A stretch of 64,000 nucleotides of DNA from Epilithonimonas bovis DSM 19482 (GCF_900108115.1 NZ_FTPU01000011.1:1-64000), one strand, 5' to 3'. Counted from the stretch's first letter, positions 25,725-35,174 are shown. The notes: generated by a model from the sequence alone, not told the origin. A program made the numbers and translations.

Positions 25725-26954
25725 TTGAATTTTCCGTTATATTTCTCGAAAAAAATAGCGTTTTCCAAAGATAACAAAAATAATCTCTCCAAAGTGATTG
25801 TCTACATCGGCAGGCTGTCCGTTGCGCTGGGCATCATTGTTTCGCTGATTACAATCTCCACAGGTTTGGGTTCCAAAAGGGCAATAGAAGACCGGATTTC
25901 TAACTTTAGTGGCGATATTTCTGTAAAATCTACACGTTCCAATTCTTCTTACAACTCTTCGGTTTTGGATACCAAAGGCTTGGATATTAATGCTATCAAA
26001 GCAACTTCCGGCGTGGCTGGATTACAGTCCTATGCATCAGTAAGTGGGATATTGCGGACAGACAAAGACTTTGCAGGTGTTATCCTGAAGGGTGTAGGGA
26101 AGGATTTTGATAAAGACCGTTTCCAGCCATTTATGATTGCCGGCTCAATCCCGGATTATAATGAAGACGGTTATAACAATGAGATCATCCTTTCTGAAAA
26201 AATTGCTAATGACCTGGCGCTCAAAGCTAACGACAGTATTGTGGCCATATTTTCCAAAGAAGACCAAAAGCCGATTTACAGAAAATTTCTCATCAAAGGG
26301 ATTTACAAAACCGATATTAAGCTCGTCGATGACCTGTATATGATCGGCGATATCAATCATGTCCGAAAAGTGATGAACATGGGCGAGAAAGAAGTAGGCG
26401 GATTGGATATTTTTCTGGATGATACCGATAAGATTGATTCAGTTTTTCCGAAGATCGAGAAATATATTGGTTACAAGAATTATGCGGAAAAAGTCACAGA
26501 AAAATACCCTCAGATCCTGGATTGGGTCAATATTTTTAACCAGAACATTTCGCTCATTATTGCCATCATGCTGATTGTGGTGGTCATTAATATCATTATG
26601 GTTCTGTTGATCCTGATTATAGAACGGACTAATTCCATTGGCCTCCTCAAAACATTTGGGGCTTCTAACGCGCAGATCAGATCTATATTTATCAATTATA
26701 CATTGCTGATTATGGTACCGGGATTGCTGGCTGGCAATGCCATTGGAATAGGGCTCTTGCTGATACAGAAATATACGGGCGTGATCAAGCTGGATCCGCA
26801 GAATTATTTTATCAGCACGGTTCCGGTAGAGCTTAATCCTTTTTACATCATTTCGGTTTCGGTAGGTATATTTATTGTTTCTGGAATTGCGATGATTTTG
26901 CCAAGTTATCTTATTAGCAGGATTTCGCCGCTTAAGGCCATTAAGTACAGTTAA
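25725..26954 (+). CDS. ABC transporter permease, LolC/LolE-FtsX type
   Basis: This 409-residue inner membrane protein has one N-terminal helix (VIVYIGRLSVALGIIVSLI), a large periplasmic MacB-like domain and three C-terminal helices near 275-400, the LolC/E layout; LolCDE moves lipoproteins to the outer membrane. The start is a TTG at 25725, giving (M)NFPLYFSKKIAFSK, where family homology begins; a further TTG lies at 25704. The start is 4 bp from the divergent NamZ-like start. No ATPase gene adjoins it, so the partner is encoded elsewhere. Confidence 0.8.
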   Translation: MNFPLYFSKKIAFSKDNKNNLSKVIVYIGRLSVALGIIVSLITISTGLGSKRAIEDRISNFSGDISVKSTRSNSSYNSSVLDTKGLDINAIKATSGVAGLQSYASVSGILRTDKDFAGVILKGVGKDFDKDRFQPFMIAGSIPDYNEDGYNNEIILSEKIANDLALKANDSIVAIFSKEDQKPIYRKFLIKGIYKTDIKLVDDLYMIGDINHVRKVMNMGEKEVGGLDIFLDDTDKIDSVFPKIEKYIGYKNYAEKVTEKYPQILDWVNIFNQNISLIIAIMLIVVVINIIMVLLILIIERTNSIGLLKTFGASNAQIRSIFINYTLLIMVPGLLAGNAIGIGLLLIQKYTGVIKLDPQNYFISTVPVELNPFYIISVSVGIFIVSGIAMILPSYLISRISPLKAIKYS

Positions 26955-26983
26955 AACATTACAATATAATGCAATAAAGTAGA

Positions 26984-27147
26984 AAAATTAGCGCTGCTAA
27001 TCCGCTTGTAGTTTATCCTGAGCTTGTCAAAGGGCTCACAAACTAACGAAGCAGTTTGATAGAGTTAATCTTTCTGGGGCTTCTTACACTTTTGCTCCAG
27101 GCTACAAGAAGGATTTCCGCCCAAGTCGGGCTGCGTGCAATTTGCTA
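26984..27147. repeat. Composite intergenic repeat, related to the GC-rich dispersed repeat
   Basis: The outer parts (26989-27006, GCGCTGCTAATCCGC, and 27090-27147, TTTGCTCCAGGCTACAAG to GTCGGGCTGC) match the reverse complement of 14110-14214. Between them lies GTTTATCCTGAGCTTGTCAA, a member of a second dispersed repeat family. This gap before the cysteine synthase gene holds no supported coding sequence. Confidence 0.5.
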
Positions 27148-27165
27148 TCAATAAAAAAAAGAAAT

Positions 27166-28149
27166 ATGAAATATTACAATAATATCGTAGAAACCATTGG
27201 TAACACGCCTTTGGTAAAACTCAACAAAGTTTTAGGACCTGATTTTCCGGCTTTGGTTTTAGCGAAAGTAGAAACCACCAATCCAGGTAATTCTGTAAAA
27301 GACCGTATGGCTCTTAAAATGATAGAGGATGCAGAAGCCGATGGAAGACTAAAGCCAGGCGGAACTATTATAGAAGGGACTTCCGGGAATACAGGAATGG
27401 GATTGGCTTTGGTGGCTATCCAGAAAGGGTACAAATGTATCTTTGTGACCAACTCCAAACAGTCTAAGGAAAAATGTGATATCCTGCGTGCTGTAGGGGC
27501 AGAAGTTATTGTTTGCCCAACGGATGTTAAACCAACAGATCCGCGCTCTTACTATTCGGTTTCCAAAAGGCTGGCCAATGAGACACCCAACGGCTGGTAC
27601 GTGAACCAATATGATAATCTATCCAACAGGCAGGCGCATTATGAGAGTACGGCCCCGGAAATCTGGGAACAAACCGAAGGGAAACTGACTCATTTTGTAG
27701 CTGGTGCAGGAACAGGCGGAACGATTACCGGTTGCGGCAAATTCTTCAAAGAAAAAAATCCGGACATCAAGATTGTTGGTGTAGATACTTATGGCTCAAT
27801 TTTGAAGGAATTTCATGAGACCGGAGAATTGCATTACGACCATGCTTACACTTACATCACCGAAGGGATTGGCGAAGATATTATCCCGGAGAATTATGAT
27901 ATGAGTGTTATTGATCACTTTGAGAAAGTAACGGATAAAGACGGTGCTGTCTTTGCCAGAAAGCTGGCCAAAGAAGAAGGGATTTTTTGTGGTTACTCTG
28001 CCGGAAGTGCTATCTCATCGCTGGTACAGATGAAAGATCAGTTTACCAAAGACGACATTATTGTCGTTCTGCTGCATGATCACGGCTCCCGATATGTGGG
28101 CAAGATCTACAATGATGAGTGGATGCGTGAGCAAGGCTGGCTGGACTAA
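27166..28149 (+). CDS. PLP-dependent cysteine synthase / cystathionine beta-synthase family enzyme
   Basis: The 327-residue enzyme is of the fold-type II PLP family (CysK/CBS): ETIGNTPLVKLN at the start, the PLP lysine K45 in NPGNSVKDRMA, the substrate loop EGTSGNTGMGLA, the phosphate loop GAGTGGTITG, and GYSAGSAISS near the end. Its length lacks the regulatory CBS domains. It makes cysteine from acetylserine or cystathionine from serine and homocysteine; the two cannot be told apart by eye. The ATG at 27166 gives the family start. Confidence 0.88.
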   Translation: MKYYNNIVETIGNTPLVKLNKVLGPDFPALVLAKVETTNPGNSVKDRMALKMIEDAEADGRLKPGGTIIEGTSGNTGMGLALVAIQKGYKCIFVTNSKQSKEKCDILRAVGAEVIVCPTDVKPTDPRSYYSVSKRLANETPNGWYVNQYDNLSNRQAHYESTAPEIWEQTEGKLTHFVAGAGTGGTITGCGKFFKEKNPDIKIVGVDTYGSILKEFHETGELHYDHAYTYITEGIGEDIIPENYDMSVIDHFEKVTDKDGAVFARKLAKEEGIFCGYSAGSAISSLVQMKDQFTKDDIIVVLLHDHGSRYVGKIYNDEWMREQGWLD

Positions 28150-28160
28150 TCAGATATAAA

Positions 28161-28187
28161 AAAAACCGCTTTTTCAGCGGTTTTTTA
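28161..28187. terminator. Bidirectional intrinsic terminator
   Basis: Arms 28161-28170 (AAAAACCGCT) and 28176-28185 (AGCGGTTTTT) form a 10-bp stem between the cysteine-synthase-family gene and convergent isoaspartyl peptidase gene. Confidence 0.85.
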
Positions 28188-28204
28188 TTGATGGTATATT
28201 GAGA

Positions 28205-29047
28205 TTACTCAAAAACCTCAAAATCTTCTCCGTCAAAACTGGCAAAAACCATGGTAGGATAAGAATCCTGATGGTAAACGGTCCCCTCTGAATCAATACC
28301 AATAGCGCCGGCAAATCCGTCAATCTGTTTAAGTTCTTCAAAGGTTCTGTCAAAAGCATTTTCTATCGAGAGGCCATCTGTAACCCGTGTTACAATTTTT
28401 GCCGCGGTTGCATTGCTCACGATATCTTCGCCAACGCCGGTGCAGCTCACAGCACAATATTGATTGGCGTAATTTCCTGCAACGGTGGCAGAATCGGAGA
28501 TTCTGCCCGGGATTTCAAAACCTTTACCGCCTGTGGATGTTGCAACGGCCAATTTGCCTTCCTTATCAATCGCGACAGCGCCAACCGTCCCTTTGCCTCC
28601 GGACTTTATTTTATCTTCATATTCCTTTCTACGCTGAGGGATTTCAGTCGAAAAATTTTGGAACCCATGTTGTTCGGCATATTCTTTAGCTCCTTTTCCT
28701 CCCAGGATTCGGTCATCCTCGTTGATGAGCTCTTTTGCCACAAAAACCGGATTTTTCACATCCTGAATATTGATAACACCACTCATTTTTTGCGTTTCGC
28801 CGTTCATGATGGCCGCACTCATTCTTATCACACCATCACTCTGGATTTGAGAACCAATCCCAGCATTATAGAGCTCATCATCTTCCAGTAATGATACCGC
28901 ATAAGCCACAGTGTCAAACGCCGAATTGTCTTTCAAAAACTCAAAGGCTTTTTTAGCAATAGCTTTTAATGAGTTTTGTTTTGCCAGTTTCACGTCGTGG
29001 CTTTGGCTGCTTTCGGAGAAAAATCCGCCGTGGATGATTATTTTCAT
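28205..29047 (-). CDS. iaaA: Isoaspartyl peptidase / plant-type L-asparaginase
   Basis: Ntn-hydrolases of this family split beta-Asp-Arg dipeptides and asparagine after self-cleavage before a threonine. The 280-residue protein shows IIHGG at the start, YNAGIGSQIQSDG, the autocleavage site GGKGTVGAVAID with nucleophile T154, and STGGKGFEIPGRISDSATVAGNYA for substrate binding. It lies 96 bp after cyanophycinase on the same strand, so it would turn the beta-Asp-Arg released by CphB into Asp and Arg. The gene symbol is by analogy. Confidence 0.88.
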   Translation of the reverse strand: MKIIIHGGFFSESSQSHDVKLAKQNSLKAIAKKAFEFLKDNSAFDTVAYAVSLLEDDELYNAGIGSQIQSDGVIRMSAAIMNGETQKMSGVINIQDVKNPVFVAKELINEDDRILGGKGAKEYAEQHGFQNFSTEIPQRRKEYEDKIKSGGKGTVGAVAIDKEGKLAVATSTGGKGFEIPGRISDSATVAGNYANQYCAVSCTGVGEDIVSNATAAKIVTRVTDGLSIENAFDRTFEELKQIDGFAGAIGIDSEGTVYHQDSYPTMVFASFDGEDFEVFE

Positions 29048-29143
29048 TGGATGGAGTTTAAATTTTTATAGGGTCTTCTAGAACTTTAGGCTCACATTTT
29101 TTTTGTGAAATTGATATTCTAAATGGGACAATACAGATCAACT

Positions 29144-30040
29144 TCAGTCTTCAGGATTCACCTGAGGGATGGGATTATATTGCGAATTAACAATAGTCAT
29201 TTCTCTGGTTTTGAGATCAAAAGTATCATTCATAGACAAAACATCCACAATCATATTTTTGATGGAAATAGGCTGTCCCAACTCGATATTAGTAAGATTG
29301 GTATCTTTGATCTGTAGGCCATCCACGATAATTACAAGGCCGGAACCAATAGCGGTCATTTTATCATCATCAATAAAAAGCCCGGTGTCTTCTCCAAGGC
29401 CGATTCCTAATGTTCTCGGATTGTTCACAACCGCTTGGAAAAGCCTTCCGATTCTGCCGCGCTGTACAAAATGCGTGTCAATAATCACATTCTCTATAAA
29501 ACCAAGGCCTTGCGTTGTTTTGATTTCGCCCTTTAACAAGGCTTCGGAACTGGAACCCTGATAGATCATATTTTCAGAAGCCGCCGCTGCTCCGGCAGAA
29601 GTTCCGGCATAGATAAAATCTTCGGTTTGGTATTTGGTCAGAATAGCATCGTGGAATCTTGTTCCACCGAGGATAGAGGTTAAACGGAGCTGGTCGCCAC
29701 CTGTAAACATCACCACATCTGCCGCGCTAACTCTGGCTACAATAGCATCGCTATTGGCCTGCTCACGGTTTTGGATATTCAGGATGTTGCAGTTTTTGTT
29801 GCCGAGATATTCAAATGCTTTCTTGTATTCCGGCCCCACAATATCAGGGATCTGCGAAGCGGTCGTAATAACTTCTATAACAGAATTTTCTTTTTTCTTA
29901 GACTCATCAATGATTTTTCTGAGGATTCCTCTTTCAAAAAAGTTGAGGTTTTTTTCAACATTTTGGTCATAACTGATTTCTGTAAAACTTCCTTTGTTTA
30001 CAGCACCGCCAATGATGACTAGTTTTCCTTTTGATTTCAT
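29144..30040 (-). CDS. cphB: Cyanophycinase
   Basis: CphB is a serine exopeptidase (family S51) that degrades cyanophycin to beta-Asp-Arg dipeptides. The 298-residue protein has LVIIGGAVNKG at the start, MFTGGDQLRLTS, the nucleophile S148 in YAGTSAGAAAAS, and IDTHFVQRGRIGRL with the catalytic His region. It lacks a signal peptide and so acts in the cytoplasm on stored polymer. It is divergent from cphA; a TATTTTTG box ends 5 nt before its ATG. Confidence 0.92.
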   Translation of the reverse strand: MKSKGKLVIIGGAVNKGSFTEISYDQNVEKNLNFFERGILRKIIDESKKKENSVIEVITTASQIPDIVGPEYKKAFEYLGNKNCNILNIQNREQANSDAIVARVSAADVVMFTGGDQLRLTSILGGTRFHDAILTKYQTEDFIYAGTSAGAAAASENMIYQGSSSEALLKGEIKTTQGLGFIENVIIDTHFVQRGRIGRLFQAVVNNPRTLGIGLGEDTGLFIDDDKMTAIGSGLVIIVDGLQIKDTNLTNIELGQPISIKNMIVDVLSMNDTFDLKTREMTIVNSQYNPIPQVNPED

Positions 30041-30045
30041 ATTAA

Positions 30046-30053
30046 CAAAAATA
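30046..30053 (-). promoter_or_regulatory. Minus-7 box (TATTTTTG) of cphB
   Basis: The minus-strand octamer fits TAnnTTTG and ends 5 nt before the cphB ATG, predicting a leaderless transcript. Confidence 0.5.
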
Positions 30054-30241
30054 GCAAATCATTACAGAATAAGGCTTTCTAAAAAGGAAAAATCACAAAT
30101 AATAATTCAAAATTTCATCTTTTTACATCTCATTTGTATAAATAATTATACAGATTAATATATTTTTAAAAATCATAAGTCAACAATGAAAGATACTTGT
30201 GATCATGCAATATTTATTTCCGATTTAATTACATTTTGCAT

Positions 30242-30249
30242 TATCTTTG
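30242..30249 (+). promoter_or_regulatory. Minus-7 box (TATCTTTG) of cphA
   Basis: The octamer fits TAnnTTTG. Transcription would start near 30255, giving a leader of about 85 nt that includes the hairpin at 30286-30313. Confidence 0.5.
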
Positions 30250-30285
30250 ATAAAGTTGATGGATCAAGTGACCATTATCTGTCCT

Positions 30286-30320
30286 AACCTTGGATATTTC
30301 TGATACCGAGGTTTTTATTA
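30286..30320 (+). promoter_or_regulatory. Terminator-like hairpin in the cphA leader
   Basis: Arms 30286-30293 (AACCTTGG) and 30306-30313 (CCGAGGTT) pair over 8 bp with one G-U, followed by a short T run, and end about 22 nt before the cphA ATG. It could act as an attenuator or protect the mRNA end. This is a fold seen by eye, not tested. Confidence 0.4.
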
Positions 30321-30341
30321 TCAACCATCTTCTGACTACAT

Positions 30342-32963
30342 ATGAAAATAGAAAAAATTCAGGTTCTGAGAGGGCCTAATATCTGGAGCATCACCCGAAA
30401 AAAACTCATCCAGATGCGTCTGGATCTGGAAGAGACAGAGCATACACCAACCAATAAAATCCCGGGATTTAGGGAAAGGATAGAGACGCTTTTGCCATCA
30501 ATGTACACCCACCGATGTTCCGAAGGTACAGAAGGTGGATTTTTTAAACGCGTGGAGATGGGAACATGGATGGGGCATGTGATAGAGCATATTGCACTGG
30601 AAATCCAAACGCTGGCAGGGATGGATGTTGGTTTTGGAAGAACCCGTGAGACCAAAACACCGGGAACTTATAATGTTGTGTTTAATTATATCGAGGAAAG
30701 TGCAGGTGTCTACGCAGCAGAGGAAGCGGTAAAAATCGCAGAATCATTGATGAACGCAACGGATTATGACATCAATGCCTGCATCCAGACACTGAAAGAG
30801 ATCCGTGAACGCGAAAGGCTGGGCCCTTCCACCGGAAGTATTGTAGAGGAAGCGGCCTCCAGAAAAATCCCGTGGATCAGATTGGGGAAAAACTCATTGG
30901 TACAATTAGGTTACGGAATCAATCAGCAGCGTTTTCAGGCAACTATCACAGGTAACACCAGTTGTATTGCGGTGGATATTGCCTGCAACAAAGAACTGAC
31001 AAAAAAAATGTTGGAAGATGCAGCCATCCCTGTACCTTCCGGAGACTTGGTGCTGGATGAAGAAGGCTTGCAACGGGTGATTAAGAAAATAGGCTATCCG
31101 CTTGTGCTGAAACCGCTGGACGGGAATCATGGGAAAGGTGCTTCTATTAATGTAAAAGATTATGAAACGGCTCTGGTAGGATTAGAGCACGCTCAAAAAT
31201 ACTCCAGAAAAGTGATTGTAGAAAAATACATTACGGGGTATGATTTCCGGGTGCTGGTGATTGATCATCGGATGGTTGCTGCTGCAAGGCGTGTTCCCGC
31301 CCATGTGATGGGCGATGGTGAGCTTAATCTTCAGCAACTCATAGATAAAGAAAATGAAGACCCAAGAAGAGGCTATGGCCATGAAAATGTTCTGACAGAA
31401 ATAGAGGTAGACAAAGATACCAATGAATTGCTCGCAAAACTTAATTATACCTTAGAAACAGTTCCGCAAAAAGGCGAAATTGTGTACCTTAAATCTACGG
31501 CTAACCTCTCCACAGGCGGGACGTCAATTGATGTGACAGATATGATTCACCCCGAGAATATCCAGATGGCAGAGCGTATCTCCAGAATAATAGGTTTGGA
31601 TGTCTGCGGTATCGATATTATGGCGGAAAATCTTACTCAGCCACTAAAAGAAAGTGGCGGCGCCATCCTGGAAGTGAATGCGGCTCCCGGTTTCCGGATG
31701 CATCTGGCGCCAAGCGAAGGTTTGCCAAGAAACGTAGCCGCGCCGGTGGTGGACATGCTTTATCCACCGGGAAAAGAATTCAGGATTCCGATTATTGCTT
31801 TGACGGGGACCAACGGGAAAACTACTACTACAAGGCTCTTGGCGCATATTGTGAAAAATAATGGCAAACGGGTTGGTTTTACCACTTCGGACGGGATCTA
31901 TATCCACAACACACTGCTTGAAAGAGGCGATACAACAGGACCTTTGTCTGCTGAATTTATCCTGAAAGACCCGACGGTTGAATTCGCAGTGCTGGAAACC
32001 GCACGAGGCGGAATCCTGCGTTCGGGGCTTGGATTTGGAACCTGTGATATTGGCGTTTTAACGAATATCAAAGAAGATCACCTGGGGATCAGCGATATCC
32101 ATAACCTGAAGGATTTGACCCGTGTAAAAAGAGTGGTGCTGGACAGCGTGAAAAAAGATGGCTGGTGTATCCTGAATGCCGATGATGACTATTCTATGAG
32201 GATTATGAACGACCTGCATTCTAAGGTGGCATTATTCAGCCTGGATGAAAATAATCCGCATATCAAAAAATTTGCGAAAGAAGGCAAGGTAACCTGTGTA
32301 TACGAAGAAGGATTTGTGACCATCAAAAAAGGAGAATGGAAAATCAGGATCGAGCGCGTTAAGAATATTCCGATTACCATGGACGGCAAAGCCAGATTTA
32401 TGATTGCGAACGTTTTAGCAGCATCTTTGGCGGCTTATGTTTATGGGTTTGAGATTCCTAATATTGCATTGGCGCTCACCACTTTTATCCCAAGTGCACA
32501 GTTGACGCCGGGCAGGCTGAATGTCTTTAATTTTAAAAATTTCAAAGTCATGATTGACTTTGCCCACAATCCTGCAGGCTATGAAGCGATTGAAGATTAT
32601 CTGAAAAATGTAGAATCAAACAAAAAAATAGGTATTATCTCCGGCGTTGGTGACCGGCGCGACAGTGATATCCGTGAGTGTGGTAAAATTGCTGCAAGGA
32701 TGTTTGATCATATCATCATCCGCAACGAGAAACATCTTAGGGGCCGTACAGAGGATGAGATCAATGGGTTGATTATTGATGGGATCCACAGCTCCGGGAA
32801 TAATGTGAGTTATGAGATTATCCCAAAAGAGATTGATGCCCTTAAGCATGCCATGAGCCTGGCAGAGGAAGGCACTTTTATTACTGCGCTGAGTGATGTG
32901 ATTAATAATGCTATAGAAATCGTTCAGGAATATCAGGCCAGAGAACTGTTGGATGAACAGTGA
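30342..32963 (+). CDS. cphA: Cyanophycin synthetase
   Basis: CphA builds cyanophycin, a poly-aspartate backbone with arginine side chains, using two ATP-dependent activities. The 873-residue protein has the N-terminal domain (1-160, with WMGHVIEHIALEIQTLAG), an ATP-grasp domain (about 200-470, KPLDGNHGKGASI and EVNAAPGFRMH) and a Mur-ligase-like domain (about 480-870) with P-loop ALTGTNGKTTTTRLL. All parts are intact and length is typical. Divergent cphB and iaaA complete a synthesis-recycling module, storing nitrogen and carbon inside the cell. Confidence 0.95.
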   Translation: MKIEKIQVLRGPNIWSITRKKLIQMRLDLEETEHTPTNKIPGFRERIETLLPSMYTHRCSEGTEGGFFKRVEMGTWMGHVIEHIALEIQTLAGMDVGFGRTRETKTPGTYNVVFNYIEESAGVYAAEEAVKIAESLMNATDYDINACIQTLKEIRERERLGPSTGSIVEEAASRKIPWIRLGKNSLVQLGYGINQQRFQATITGNTSCIAVDIACNKELTKKMLEDAAIPVPSGDLVLDEEGLQRVIKKIGYPLVLKPLDGNHGKGASINVKDYETALVGLEHAQKYSRKVIVEKYITGYDFRVLVIDHRMVAAARRVPAHVMGDGELNLQQLIDKENEDPRRGYGHENVLTEIEVDKDTNELLAKLNYTLETVPQKGEIVYLKSTANLSTGGTSIDVTDMIHPENIQMAERISRIIGLDVCGIDIMAENLTQPLKESGGAILEVNAAPGFRMHLAPSEGLPRNVAAPVVDMLYPPGKEFRIPIIALTGTNGKTTTTRLLAHIVKNNGKRVGFTTSDGIYIHNTLLERGDTTGPLSAEFILKDPTVEFAVLETARGGILRSGLGFGTCDIGVLTNIKEDHLGISDIHNLKDLTRVKRVVLDSVKKDGWCILNADDDYSMRIMNDLHSKVALFSLDENNPHIKKFAKEGKVTCVYEEGFVTIKKGEWKIRIERVKNIPITMDGKARFMIANVLAASLAAYVYGFEIPNIALALTTFIPSAQLTPGRLNVFNFKNFKVMIDFAHNPAGYEAIEDYLKNVESNKKIGIISGVGDRRDSDIRECGKIAARMFDHIIIRNEKHLRGRTEDEINGLIIDGIHSSGNNVSYEIIPKEIDALKHAMSLAEEGTFITALSDVINNAIEIVQEYQARELLDEQ

Positions 32964-33036
32964 AAATCTTAAATAAGCTTCGAAAAGCACCAGCTGATGA
33001 TTATCAATTTAATAAATAATCCGTTACGGTAAATAA

Positions 33037-33075
33037 AAATGACAGTCTTATTTTTGAGACTGTCATTTGTTTTTT
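33037..33075 (+). terminator. Intrinsic terminator of cphA
   Basis: Arms 33037-33048 (AAATGACAGTCT) and 33057-33068 (AGACTGTCATTT) form a perfect 12-bp stem followed by a T run. Confidence 0.85.
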
Positions 33076-33094
33076 TGAATAGAGATTAGTATTA

Positions 33095-33322
<228 letters not shown>

Positions 33323-33339
33323 TTATAAATCAAAACGTA

Positions 33340-34266
33340 TTATGGTTGTGGATTTTGCAATAATTTTATAACAACAGGGAAATGATCGCTGTAACCGCCC
33401 ATATATCTCGATCCGGAATAAGTCCTGTAAGGATATTGACTGTTTTTGCAGTCTTTATTCCTCAGTTTTTCCGATCGGCAAATATCTGTTTCGATTACAT
33501 TAAATCCGAATGTCGTGCACAAGCTGTCGGTAAAAATAATCTGGTCAAAACAAGTACCCTTTTTGCCATGGTAGGTGGAGAAATGACCAGCTTCAAAAAA
33601 TTTTATGAAAGGGTTTTCCAGTATTCTGTCCTTATTTTTACAATGTAGGAATTGCTGTAGAATTTCGCTGTCGGGATCTTCATTGAAATCGCCCATAATA
33701 ATAACTTCCTCATTATTTTTCATCAGATTTTGCACAGTTTCCTTTAACTGTCCCAAAATGTGGTGCCGCAGATCTTTTTTTGCATCCCGATCCCTTTTGG
33801 ATGGCAGATGTAGTACGAAGGTGTGTAGTGTTTTTCCTTTGTATAGCATTTCCGCATGCAGAATATCGCGGGTTCCGATATCGTTTTGGTTATCCTGGTG
33901 AAACCGTAATACCTGGAAATTCACCAATGAGAAAACGGATGAGTTGTATAATATTGCAACGCTTAGATTTCTGGGATCTGCAGATTTTTGATATATGATT
34001 CCATAATCTTTTATAACTGAATTTTGACTGACAAGATCTTCCAAAACCGATAGGTCACCAATCTCTGCCAAACCAATTAACGCAGGCTGTCCATTATAAT
34101 TATCGTTGATAAGGTTAAAAACCTGCCCTATTTTGTGGAGTTTGAGCTTATATTTGTAATCATCCCAATTCCGCATCCCACAATTCGGAAGGTCATCTTT
34201 GTCTGGCGGATAAAAATTCTCGGTATTGTAGAACATCAGGATCTCGGATGCTGCCTGATCTACCAT
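33340..34266 (-). CDS. Endonuclease/exonuclease/phosphatase family protein
   Basis: The 308-residue protein has EEP-fold motifs in order: FYNTENFY (Asn), LIGLAEI (Glu metal ligand), HLPSKRDRD, IIMGDFNEDP (Asp/Asn), CFDQIIF and GGYSDHFPVV (catalytic Asp-His). Such enzymes cut DNA, RNA, phospholipids or phosphoinositides; the substrate cannot be told. No signal peptide is seen. Its start overlaps the end of corA by 7 bp, so it is translated from the same mRNA. Confidence 0.85.
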   Translation of the reverse strand: MVDQAASEILMFYNTENFYPPDKDDLPNCGMRNWDDYKYKLKLHKIGQVFNLINDNYNGQPALIGLAEIGDLSVLEDLVSQNSVIKDYGIIYQKSADPRNLSVAILYNSSVFSLVNFQVLRFHQDNQNDIGTRDILHAEMLYKGKTLHTFVLHLPSKRDRDAKKDLRHHILGQLKETVQNLMKNNEEVIIMGDFNEDPDSEILQQFLHCKNKDRILENPFIKFFEAGHFSTYHGKKGTCFDQIIFTDSLCTTFGFNVIETDICRSEKLRNKDCKNSQYPYRTYSGSRYMGGYSDHFPVVIKLLQNPQP

Positions 34267-35162
34267 CTTTTCCGGCGCATATAAATAAAAGTTATTACGA
34301 CAATCAACAGCATAAGCCCAAGAGTAAAATAGTAGCCGTTTTTGTGGTGCAGTTCCGGCATGTTGTCAAAGTTCATCCCGTAGATGCCTGCTATAAAGGT
34401 GATTGGTAAAAAATAAACAGAATAGATAGCCAGGAGTTTCATCACCTGATTGGCCTTTTGGTCAGACAGGGCCAAAAACATAGAGATGAGGTTGACGGTC
34501 TGGGCGTTGACATGGTCAAAATCTGCAATCACATCTTTTTGCTTGTCCAGCAGGTCCATTACTTCAACTTCCTGCAAATCAAGATTTTTAAATTTGGTGA
34601 TCCATTCTGCAGAGATATTCAGGATACGGGTATTAAGGCCGGATTTCCTCTTTAAGTTATAAAGCCTTCGGATCTGGTTGGTTTGATTGGTATTTTTAAG
34701 GAAAATTTCATTTTCTATAGCATCCATTATCTCAAGGAGCGTGTTGCTCTCATCATCAAAGGTTTTAATAATCTTTAGAGCCAGCCGCAATGCCAGTCTG
34801 TCCCGTGTGATATCATCAGGCTTTTCTTTCAGTAATTCTTCATAGACCTTATTGATACTTTTGCTTTGAGCTCTGTGCATGGTAATGATAAGGCCGGGAA
34901 CCAAAAAAATGCCCAGCTTGCTGCTGATATCGCTGATATTGTTGAGAGCACGCCGCTCAAGGTCTGTGGATTCCCGCGTCAGGAAGAATTTTACCTGATC
35001 TACTTCCTCATATTTTGGGAGGTGATTAGGATCAATAGTGTCTTCCAGAAGCATTTCATTAATATGGTAACGCTCGTGCAAAAACTGCAGGTCTTCTTCG
35101 GTTGGTGCAATAACGTCTAGCCATTCCCAATTGGCATGTTTGTATTTCTGTTCTATTGGCAT
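34260..35162 (-). CDS. corA: Magnesium/cobalt transporter CorA
   Basis: CorA is a pentameric inner-membrane Mg2+ channel. The 300-residue protein has a large cytoplasmic N-terminal domain and two C-terminal helices with the pore signature YGMNFDNMPE between them, ending in the basic MRRKRW tail. It is first in a two-gene unit with the EEP-fold enzyme, which needs Mg2+ (a suggestive but unproven link). A TAGATTTG box ends 4 nt before the ATG. Confidence 0.93.
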   Translation of the reverse strand: MPIEQKYKHANWEWLDVIAPTEEDLQFLHERYHINEMLLEDTIDPNHLPKYEEVDQVKFFLTRESTDLERRALNNISDISSKLGIFLVPGLIITMHRAQSKSINKVYEELLKEKPDDITRDRLALRLALKIIKTFDDESNTLLEIMDAIENEIFLKNTNQTNQIRRLYNLKRKSGLNTRILNISAEWITKFKNLDLQEVEVMDLLDKQKDVIADFDHVNAQTVNLISMFLALSDQKANQVMKLLAIYSVYFLPITFIAGIYGMNFDNMPELHHKNGYYFTLGLMLLIVVITFIYMRRKRW

Positions 35163-35166
35163 ATAA

Positions 35167-35174
35167 CAAATCTA
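35167..35174 (-). promoter_or_regulatory. Minus-7 box (TAGATTTG) of corA
   Basis: The octamer fits TAnnTTTG on the minus strand and ends 4 nt before the corA ATG, predicting a leaderless transcript. Confidence 0.5.

Larger units (their letters stand above)
30041..30341. other. Divergent control region between cphB and cphA
   Basis: This 301-bp gap holds the cphB promoter box (30046-30053), the cphA promoter box (30242-30249) and a terminator-like hairpin in the cphA leader (30286-30320). The middle is AT-rich and without a supported gene. Confidence 0.6.

Noticed and set aside
30342-32963. Reading the cphA C-terminal part as a separate Mur ligase gene
   Set aside because: One uninterrupted frame of 873 codons joins it to the ATP-grasp part, as in known CphA.
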